A stretch of 64,000 nt of DNA, from contig NZ_JAJONF010000015.1 of the NCBI RefSeq assembly GCF_021462265.1, positions 62,001-126,000 on the forward strand, read 5' to 3'. The position numbers were made by a program, and so were the translations under genes. Each line of letters opens with the position of its first letter. Position 1 is the stretch's first letter. Below, piece after piece: positions 58,107 through 64,000 of this stretch. The stretch comes from Streptomyces shenzhenensis. GTDB taxonomy: Bacteria > Actinomycetota > Actinomycetes > Streptomycetales > Streptomycetaceae. The notes under the pieces are model-generated. The model had not been told where the DNA came from and did not search any database. It saw only the letters and a list, made by a program, of their open reading frames with translations.

Positions 58107-58862
58107 TCAGCCGTCACCCATCAGGCGTCTGATCTCGGTGATGAGCGCGACCAGTGCGCGCCGTTCGGGAATCGTCGTCTCCGGATGCCACAGGTCAACG
58201 AGCAGGCAGGTCCGCGGCCGCTCGCCGGCATTGCGCGCCGCATGCTCGAAGGAATAGTCGAAGAGCAGGCATTTTCCCTCCTGCCAGGAACGGGTCTCAC
58301 CCGCCACGGTGATACTGCAGCCGTCGGGAATGTCGACCGCGAGATGCAAGTTGATGCTGAAGTTCCACAGGTCGCTGTGCGGGGCGATGACGGCCCCGGG
58401 GAGCAGTGTCGAGAAGTGGGATTCCAGGAGGGGACAGATCTTTCCGGTGTCCACCGCGAATTCCTTGAGCACCCGGTACGCGGTGGGCGCGGGGCCGGCC
58501 GACTCCTCGACCAGCGCCCCTCGCCGGTACAGGTAGAGGGCCTGCCAGTCCTCCTGGCGCATCAGGTAGTGCTCGTAGCCCGAGAACGCCTCCCGCCGTC
58601 CCGCCCAGGCGGCGGTCAGCTCTTCCTTGACGGCGGGGTGGGCGCTCTCCAACGCCTCGACCAACGGGGTCAGTTCGGGATACCCGTGCGGATCGTGCCA
58701 GGGGGTGGCGGACAGTCCCGGCAGGATCCACTTGGCCGCCTTCTGCAACGGGTGCCGTGGGCCGCCCCCGCCGGGCTCCAGCATCCGTTCCACACGCAGG
58801 AGGCAGTCCGCGCCGTAGTCGCCTCTGATCGCCGCGAAGGCGGCCTCCGTCCCGGGTGTCAT
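58107..58862 (-). CDS. Aspartyl/asparaginyl beta-hydroxylase-family Fe(II)/2OG dioxygenase
   Basis: 251 residues from ATG 58862 (GGGAGGGG seven bases upstream). Seen: the PF05118 core with HxD in PGAVIAPHSDLWNFSINLHL (about 145-165), a second metal His in LFDYSFEHAARNAGERPR, and CLLVDLWHPE. The family hydroxylates Asp/Asn residues or free or carrier-bound amino acids and lipids. Its place directly upstream of the isonitrile operon, same strand, suggests tailoring of the lipopeptide (for example hydroxylation of lysine or the acyl chain), which the five-gene core does not do. Substrate not established. The AT-rich gap after it may start a separate transcript. Confidence 0.85.
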   Translation of the reverse strand: MTPGTEAAFAAIRGDYGADCLLRVERMLEPGGGGPRHPLQKAAKWILPGLSATPWHDPHGYPELTPLVEALESAHPAVKEELTAAWAGRREAFSGYEHYLMRQEDWQALYLYRRGALVEESAGPAPTAYRVLKEFAVDTGKICPLLESHFSTLLPGAVIAPHSDLWNFSINLHLAVDIPDGCSITVAGETRSWQEGKCLLFDYSFEHAARNAGERPRTCLLVDLWHPETTIPERRALVALITEIRRLMGDG

Positions 58863-59018
58863 ACGGGCCCCTCCCACTGGTGCCACGACCGGCTCGACGA
58901 GCCGGTGTCGCACTAGTAGTCGGACGCGCAGGTGAGCGGGTTCCCGCGAGTTCCCGCCAATCGGCCGGCCGGGCTGAGCAGTTGGTGCTCCCCCGGCGGG
59001 GAGCACCAACCCGTCCCG

Positions 59019-59624
59019 TCAGACCGCCGGGGCGGCCGGGGCCTCGGCCCCCAGGAACTGCCGCTCCAGAGCCGCCCGGGCGCGGGACACCCGGGAGCGG
59101 ACGGTGCCGACGGCGCAGCCGGTGAAGCCGGCGGTCTCCTCGTAGGAGAGGCCGACCACCTGGGTGAGGACGAACGCCTCGCGGCGTTCGTCGGGCAGCG
59201 CGTCCAGCAGATCGAGCAGGGCCACACCCTCCTCGAACCCCGGCAGGCCGCGCGGCTGGGTGCGTTCGACGGCCGTCTGCCAGTCGGGGGTGTCGGCGAG
59301 CCGCGGCCGGGCGGCGGCGTGCCGGAAGCTGTCGGCCACCGCGCGACGGGCGATGGACAGCAGCCAGGTGCGGGCCGAGGCCCGGCCTTCGAAGCGGTGC
59401 AGGCTGCCGAAGGCCCGCACGAAGGTGTCCTGGGTCAGGTCGTGGGCGGTCTGGGGATCGCCGCTGAGGTGGGCGACGTAGCACAGCACGTCGTGGTGGA
59501 GCGCGCGTACGAAGTGCTCGGCCGCATGGCGGTCGCCACTACGGGCGGCCAGCGCCCAGGCGGTCGCCGCCGCGTCCGTCGCGGCGCGTTCCGTCCGGGA
59601 AGCGGGCAGGACGGTAGCAGTCAC
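59019..59624 (-). CDS. ECF-type RNA polymerase sigma factor
   Basis: 201 residues from GTG 59624 (GAAGGA eight bases upstream). Seen: sigma-70 region 2 (HLSGDPQTAHDLTQDTFVRA and RTWLLSIARRAVADSF) and region 4 (PDERREAFVLTQVVGLSYEE then GCAVGTVRSRVSRARAALER). No anti-sigma gene with a zinc motif is next to it; the neighbour is a Met/His-rich membrane protein which could serve as a sensor. Region 4 and the C-tail are of usual length. It is same-strand with the copper genes at 59.9-63.8 kb, so it could control them or itself lie at the end of that transcript. Confidence 0.93.
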   Translation of the reverse strand: MTATVLPASRTERAATDAAATAWALAARSGDRHAAEHFVRALHHDVLCYVAHLSGDPQTAHDLTQDTFVRAFGSLHRFEGRASARTWLLSIARRAVADSFRHAAARPRLADTPDWQTAVERTQPRGLPGFEEGVALLDLLDALPDERREAFVLTQVVGLSYEETAGFTGCAVGTVRSRVSRARAALERQFLGAEAPAAPAV

Positions 59625-59853
59625 GTGATGTCCTTCTCGGGTCGTCCGGGGCCGGCCGCCGGGAGCGGCGGCGCACCGGGACTTGGGGTGCGGCCGTACC
59701 CGGTGGGTACGGCGATGCCCGGGGCCCGTCAGGAGGCGTCGGCGCACGGCGGCACGCGGAGGTGCCGGTGTGAAGCGCCGGTGCGGGAGGGAACTGCGCG
59801 CGAAGGCGGCAGGACGGAAGGCGAGACGTGAGGCCCCGGTGGATCCGGCTGTC
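59625..59853. other. Gap between sigma factor and Met-rich protein genes
   Basis: 229 bases, GC-rich with Pro/Arg shadow frames; includes the sigma factor leader. No promoter element was confidently identified. Confidence 0.4.
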
Positions 59854-60597
59854 TCAGACGACAGCGGCACCCGTGGGCGGGGCCCGGGAGGTGAGGGAAC
59901 AGCACAGCAGCAGGCGCGCCGGCGCCGGGACGTCGGTGGCGCGGCGCCTGCCCGCGAGCGGGCGCGGGAGCGGCGCGGGGCCTGCGAGCAGCATCCGCAG
60001 CGGGGCCACCAGCCGGGTGGCCGCGGCCCGCAGGACGCTGAAGAACGCACGTTCGCCGTACGCGAGCCAGAGCCCGCACAGGATGGCGGCCAGGAGGTGC
60101 GCGGCGAACATGCCGTACGTGGTGGCGCCGCCCATGCCGGCCATGCCGTGCGTGTGCTGGGCACCGGCCATGGTGTGCGCCATGGACCCCATGTCCATCG
60201 GGTCCATGTGCGGGGAGCCCATGGAGGTGAGGCCCATGTCCATGCGGCCCGTATTCATGCCGCCCAGGTCCATGCCGCGCATGCCCGTCGTGGAACCCGG
60301 GGCACTCGCGGCTGCGCCCTGGCCGGGCGCCGTCGCCGGTGTGAGCGTCTGCGCCAGCGAGAACACCTCGTGGAGCACCGCCTGTGCCACCGTCACCACC
60401 GTGACGATCAGTGTGCGTTCGCGCTCACGCCCGGCCAGCAGCCAGCCCAGCGTGCCGGTCCCGGCCGCACCGGCCGCCATCGCCCACCAGGGGACGGAGG
60501 TCCCGGACATGAGCACGTGGCCGAGGGCGGCGAGCAGCACGCAGGCGGCGGCGAACACACCGGCTCGCAGCGCACGGCACCACCCTCGGACAGTCAT
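59854..60597 (-). CDS. Methionine/histidine-rich integral membrane protein
   Basis: 247 residues from ATG 60597. Seen: three N-terminal membrane segments (about 8-30, 36-52 and 62-80), then a roughly 60-residue Met/His/Gly-rich stretch (SGM, MGSPHMDPMDMGSMAHTM, HTHGMAGMGG; about residues 104-155), then a further hydrophobic helix (TYGMFAAHLLAAILCGLWLA) and a basic C-terminus. Clustered Met and His are typical of soft-metal, especially Cu(I), binding. It lies between the sigma factor and the PCuAC-like gene on the same strand. No named family was recognised; a copper-sensing or storage role at the membrane is inference. Confidence 0.75.
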   Translation of the reverse strand: MTVRGWCRALRAGVFAAACVLLAALGHVLMSGTSVPWWAMAAGAAGTGTLGWLLAGRERERTLIVTVVTVAQAVLHEVFSLAQTLTPATAPGQGAAASAPGSTTGMRGMDLGGMNTGRMDMGLTSMGSPHMDPMDMGSMAHTMAGAQHTHGMAGMGGATTYGMFAAHLLAAILCGLWLAYGERAFFSVLRAAATRLVAPLRMLLAGPAPLPRPLAGRRRATDVPAPARLLLCCSLTSRAPPTGAAVV

Positions 60598-60731
60598 AGC
60601 CCGCCCATCCTCGCACCCGGCGTCCGCTCGTCGTCAGGGGATACGTACGGGCACCCGCCCTCCGACTCACCGGCCGAACGGTAACGCACCTCACACCCGG
60701 TGGCCGGGAACTCGACGGGCGGCCGGTACGA

Positions 60732-61256
60732 CTATTGCAGCGGGACACTCCCCGGACGCACCGCCACCGCGAGGACCTCGACCCGTCCACTGTGCCGGAA
60801 CTCCAGGGTGAAGGGCACCAGATCGCCCGAGTTCCATTTCCCGGCCGGAGCGGACACCGCCAGATCCACCCCCCGCGGCGACATCGTGACGCTGCCGCCC
60901 GCCGGTATCCCGACGGAGTCGACGGTGGCGCGGTAGGCCGTGTTCCCGCCGTTCATGCGGTGCCGGCCGAGCGTGACTCCGCCGGTGGCCTCGCGCGAGG
61001 TCACGCGTATCAGACTGTCGGCGGAGCCGCCCGTGTTCTGGATACGGAAGAACGCGGCCGTCTCCGCGCCCCCGGCGGACGGCAGCAGGACGCGCCCCTC
61101 GGTGACGCTCATCCGCGGCGGGCTGCCCGCCCTGCCGGTACCGGTCCAGGCCGTCAGGCCCGCCAGCGCCACCGTGCACGCGGCGACGGGAACCAGAGCG
61201 GCGAGCGCGCCGTCCCGCAGCCGCCGGGCGTCGAGGTCCGTGGTCGTCCACCTCAC
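60732..61256 (-). CDS. PCuAC-like copper chaperone (DUF461), membrane-anchored
   Basis: 174 residues from GTG 61256, whose first bases overlap the P-type ATPase stop (GTGA). Seen: one N-terminal membrane segment (GALAALVPVAACTVALAGLT) that may anchor or export it, then a beta-rich domain with AAFFRIQNTGGSADSLIRVT, LGRHRMNGGN and VGIPAGGSVTMSPRGVDLAV, the DUF461/PCuAC pattern. The usual motif is H(M)-x10-M-x21-H-x-M; the first part is present (HRM) but the second H-x-M is missing (RGVDLAV here), so metal affinity may be reduced or altered. Family role: extracytoplasmic copper delivery, for instance to cytochrome c oxidase. Confidence 0.82.
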   Translation of the reverse strand: MRWTTTDLDARRLRDGALAALVPVAACTVALAGLTAWTGTGRAGSPPRMSVTEGRVLLPSAGGAETAAFFRIQNTGGSADSLIRVTSREATGGVTLGRHRMNGGNTAYRATVDSVGIPAGGSVTMSPRGVDLAVSAPAGKWNSGDLVPFTLEFRHSGRVEVLAVAVRPGSVPLQ

Positions 61257-63559
61257 AGAACAGCCGCCTTCCCGCCCCGCGCCCCGCGCCGGCGGCCCGC
61301 GCTCCCGCGGCGAGCCGGCTGCCAGCCGCGCAGCCGCAGGCTGTTGGCCACCACCAGCACCGAACTCACCGACATCGCGGCGGCGGCGAGCATCGGGTTG
61401 AGCAGCCCCACCATGGCGAGCGGCACGGTCACGACGTTGTACCCGAAGGCCCACAGGAGGTTGGCGCGCATGGTGCCCAGAGTGCGCCGGGCCAGCCCGA
61501 CGGCGTCCACGAGCGCCTCGATGTCACGGCGCACCAGGGTCAGGTCCGCCGCCCCGATGGCCACGTCGGTGCCGCTGCCCATGGCGATGCCCAGGTCGGC
61601 CGCGGCCAGCGCGGCGGCGTCGTTCACACCGTCGCCCACGACCGCGACCCGCGAGCCCTCGGCCCTCAGCCGCCGGACAAGGCCGGCCTTGTCCTCCGGG
61701 GAGCAGCGGGCGTGCACCTCGTCGATCCCGAGCGCCTCCGCCACGGCCCGCGCGGGGGCCTCGCGGTCCCCGGTGGCGAGCACCGGGCGGATACCGAGGC
61801 GCCGCAGCCGCTGCACGGCACGGTAGCTGCCGGACCGTACGAGGTCGCCGACGGCGATCAGCGCCACGGCCCGGCCGTCCACCCGGACCACCACGGGCGT
61901 GTACGCCTCGCCCTCCGCCGCGGCCAGCGCCTCGGCCAGCACGGGCGGCAACTCGCCGTCGGGAACGGACACTTCGACGGTACGACCGGTCACGCGCCCG
62001 GTGACACCCCAGCCCGCCCTGGCGGCGAAGCCGGTCACGTCCGGCAGCGGCTCCCGGTCGGCCGAGCGGCGCGCGTAGGCCGTGACCGCCCGCCCGACGG
62101 GATGCTCGGAGCCCTGCTCCACCGCTCCGGCCAGCCGGACCAGTTCGTCCTGGGCCGGGCCGCCGGGCACGGTGGTCACCCGGGCGACGGTCATGTGACC
62201 GGAGGTCAGGGTGCCGGTCTTGTCCAGGACGACCGTGTCCACGTGCCGGAGCGCCTCCAGGGTCCGCGGCCCGCTCACCAGCACTCCCAGTTGCGCCCCG
62301 CGCCCGGTGGCGGCCATCAGCGCGGTCGGGGTGGCGAGCCCGAGCGCACACGGGCAGGCCACGACGAGGACGGCCACGCAGGCGGTGAGGGCGGCCTGCG
62401 GGTCGGCGCCGGCCCCGAGCCAGAACCCGAGGACGGTCACCGCGATCGTCAGCACCGCCGGCACGAACACACCGGCCACCGCGTCGGCCAGCCGCTGCGC
62501 CCGCGCCTTGCCCGCCTGGGCCTCGGTGACGAGCCGGGTGATCCGGGCCAGCCGGGTGGCCGCGCCGACGGCCGTCGCCCGGACGAGGAGCAGCCCGCCG
62601 GCGTTGACGGCCCCGCCGACCAGCGCCGAGCCGGGGCCCACCTCGACGGGCTCGCTCTCGCCGGTGACCAGGGACAGGTCCACGGCCGAACCGCCCTCCA
62701 CCACCCGCCCGTCCGTGGCGACACGCTCACCCGGGCGCACGACGAAGACCTGCCCCACCCTCAACCGCGCCACGGGGACGGACCGCTCGCCGTGCTCGTC
62801 ACGGACCGACACCTCCTTGACGGTAAGGCCCGCCAGCGCCCGCAGGGCCGCTCCCGTCCCCCGGCGCGCCCGTGCCTCCAGGTACCGCCCGGTCAGCACG
62901 AACAGCGGCACGCTCACCGCCGCTTCCAGGTAGACGTGCGCCGTGCCGTCCGACGCCGACGGCAGCAGACTGAACGGCATCCGCATGCCCGGAGCTCCCG
63001 CTCCCCCGAGGAACAGCGCGTACGCCGACCAGGAGAAGGACGCCACCACGCCCAGCGAGACCAGCGTGTCCATGGTGGCGGCGGAGTGCCGCAGCCCTCG
63101 TAGCGCGCGCTCGTGGAAGGGCCACGCGCTCCACACCGCCACCGGCGCCGCCAGCGCGAAGCACAGCCACTGCCAGTTGCGGAACTGAAGGCCGGGCACC
63201 ATCGACAGCACCAGCACGGGGACCGCGAGCAGCGCGGTGCCGAGCAGCCGCTCGCGCTCCTGCCGGGCGGTTGCCCCGGCCCCGTCCGGGTCGGCGTCCG
63301 CCGTCCGCTCGTCCTGGCGGCCGGGCGGCGCGGGCAGCGCGGCCTGGTAGCCCGCCTGTTCGACGGCCACGACGAGCCGCTCCGGCGCGACGTTCGCCGG
63401 GTGACTGACCCGAGCCGTCCCGGTGGCCAGGTTCACGGTCGCCGTGACGCCGTCCAGCCCGGCGAGCTTCTTCTCCACCCGCCGCACACAGGCCGCGCAG
63501 GTCATCCCGCCGACGGTGAGGTCCGTGACCAGGAGGCCGGCCACCGCCTCGCCCGCCAT
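61253..63559 (-). CDS. copA: Copper-transporting P1B-type ATPase
   Basis: 768 residues from ATG 63559 (TGATG overlap with the small upstream gene). Seen: an N-terminal HMA domain with GGMTCAACVRRVEKKL (residues 16-31), eight membrane helices, the CPC metal-site VVACPCALGLATPTAL in TM6, phosphorylation site DKTGTLTSG, HP motif in EQGSEHPVGRAV, and hinge GDGVNDAAALAAA. CPC plus a CxxC HMA define Cu(I)-exporting ATPases. Coupled by overlap to the PCuAC-like gene downstream. Role: export of cytoplasmic Cu(I), or metallation of secreted cuproenzymes. The C-terminus carries an Arg/Gly-rich tail. Confidence 0.94.
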   Translation of the reverse strand: MAGEAVAGLLVTDLTVGGMTCAACVRRVEKKLAGLDGVTATVNLATGTARVSHPANVAPERLVVAVEQAGYQAALPAPPGRQDERTADADPDGAGATARQERERLLGTALLAVPVLVLSMVPGLQFRNWQWLCFALAAPVAVWSAWPFHERALRGLRHSAATMDTLVSLGVVASFSWSAYALFLGGAGAPGMRMPFSLLPSASDGTAHVYLEAAVSVPLFVLTGRYLEARARRGTGAALRALAGLTVKEVSVRDEHGERSVPVARLRVGQVFVVRPGERVATDGRVVEGGSAVDLSLVTGESEPVEVGPGSALVGGAVNAGGLLLVRATAVGAATRLARITRLVTEAQAGKARAQRLADAVAGVFVPAVLTIAVTVLGFWLGAGADPQAALTACVAVLVVACPCALGLATPTALMAATGRGAQLGVLVSGPRTLEALRHVDTVVLDKTGTLTSGHMTVARVTTVPGGPAQDELVRLAGAVEQGSEHPVGRAVTAYARRSADREPLPDVTGFAARAGWGVTGRVTGRTVEVSVPDGELPPVLAEALAAAEGEAYTPVVVRVDGRAVALIAVGDLVRSGSYRAVQRLRRLGIRPVLATGDREAPARAVAEALGIDEVHARCSPEDKAGLVRRLRAEGSRVAVVGDGVNDAAALAAADLGIAMGSGTDVAIGAADLTLVRRDIEALVDAVGLARRTLGTMRANLLWAFGYNVVTVPLAMVGLLNPMLAAAAMSVSSVLVVANSLRLRGWQPARRGSAGRRRGARGGKAAVL

Positions 63560-63813
63560 CAGTGACCACTTCCGTCCGTCATCCCCGGCATGTCCTGCGT
63601 GCCGCCGCCGCTCCCGCCGCCACCGCCTCCGGTGCTCCCGGCGGTCCCGGTCCCGTGCATGCCGGGAGCCACCGGCCCGGCGGCCGATCCGGCGGCGTAG
63701 GACGCCGGGAACACGAGGACGAGCAGCAGCAGGAAGCCGCACAGCGCCGGAGGCGGCAGCGGCACGCGGGCGATCACGCCGGCGGAGTGGGACGGTTGTC
63801 GGATCTGGGCCAT
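63559..63813 (-). CDS. Small membrane protein with Met/His-containing tail
   Basis: 84 residues from ATG 63813 with AGGAAGG about nine bases upstream. Seen: one membrane helix (ALCGFLLLLVLVFPASYAAG, about 23-42), a Gly-rich linker, and a Met/His-containing C-terminus with APGMHGTG and MPGMTDGSGH. No family was recognised; the layout fits a small extracytoplasmic Cu-binding peptide. Its TGA overlaps the ATPase ATG (TGATG), so it is the first gene of the ATPase transcript. An in-frame start upstream adds about 40 residues without clear features. Confidence 0.7.
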   Translation of the reverse strand: MAQIRQPSHSAGVIARVPLPPPALCGFLLLLVLVFPASYAAGSAAGPVAPGMHGTGTAGSTGGGGGGSGGGTQDMPGMTDGSGH

Positions 63814-63885
63814 GCTCGACCTTCCTGGTCGCGTCGAGCCGTCGTGACGCAAGACAGCGGTTGGAGCCGTATCGCTCCAGTAGTC

Positions 63886-63908
63886 GGCCGCTCGGAAGAT
63901 CGAGTTCC
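63886..63908 (-). promoter_or_regulatory. Candidate ECF-type promoter of the copper genes
   Basis: On the minus strand GGAAC (63908-63904) and CGACTA (from 63886) are separated by 17 bases, resembling ECF promoters (GGAAC-N16/17-CGTC/CGAC-like). About 75 bases upstream of the small membrane protein gene. If real, the ECF sigma encoded at 59.0 kb is a candidate to use it. Confidence 0.3.
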
Positions 63909-64000
63909 CGGCCCCGGACATGACGTACGACACACCAGGGGTGGACGGCGCCGGGGGGCCGACGCGCCGGACGGCACGCCGCTGCGTGGTCGCGGCGACG

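Overview
The window is very GC-rich with strong third-position G/C bias, frequent GTG starts, many 4-base ATGA/GTGA overlaps, and gene families typical of Streptomyces (LAL-type LuxR regulators, SpoIIE/GAF phosphatases, ANTAR and DUF2267 proteins, the RheA/Hsp18 pair). It reads as Streptomyces chromosome, probably an accessory-rich part. No rRNA, tRNA, CRISPR array or intact mobile element was found; the only transposon trace is a short Tn3-type transposase remnant near 10.3 kb.

Layout. 1-8.4 kb: two divergent LAL regulators separated by a C-rich repeat tract, then a GAF-SpoIIE phosphatase (apparently coupled to a 34-residue leader ORF) and a MASE1 membrane protein. 8.4-14.2 kb (minus strand): an SDR/DUF2867 protein, the Tn3 remnant, and a module of ABC ATPase, permease, histidine kinase and response regulator. 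14.4-17.1 kb: a RheA-like repressor divergent from hsp18 with two operators, a DUF2267 protein and an ANTAR protein preceded by a 14-copy hexanucleotide repeat. 17.2-20.6 kb: a TetR repressor and a quinone-oxidoreductase-like gene sharing three near-identical operators, then an MFS transporter.

20.8-35.6 kb is an aromatic-catabolism island. A LysR regulator diverges from a plus-strand set (FAH hydrolase, cyclase-family hydrolase, FAD monooxygenase, ACMSD-like amidohydrolase, extradiol dioxygenase, second FAH). A converging minus-strand set has the MhpA-MhpB-MhpC enzyme logic (FAD hydroxylase, C-C hydrolase, extradiol dioxygenase). An acyl-CoA ligase diverges from a PucR-type regulator. 35.8-42.7 kb is a complete narGHJI respiratory nitrate reductase operon, followed by a secreted CAP-domain protein.

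44.3-58.9 kb is the most notable region: a minus-strand biosynthetic cluster with all five core genes of isonitrile lipopeptide biosynthesis in the order ScoE, ScoD, ScoC, ScoB, ScoA. These are the Fe(II)/2OG isonitrile-forming oxidase, FcoT-like thioesterase fold, acyl-ACP ligase, ACP, and a C-A-T-R NRPS. It is extended upstream by an Asp/Asn-beta-hydroxylase-like dioxygenase, an MFS exporter, a FabH-like ketosynthase and a second ACP. Downstream lies a metal-chelate ABC importer. Immediately beyond the cluster (59.0-63.8 kb) are an ECF sigma factor, a Met/His-rich membrane protein, a PCuAC-like protein, a copper-type P1B ATPase and a small Met/His-tailed membrane protein. Together this suggests an isonitrile metallophore, possibly a copper-binding chalkophore, linked to metal uptake and copper handling. 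The copper connection is inferred from gene neighbourhood only.
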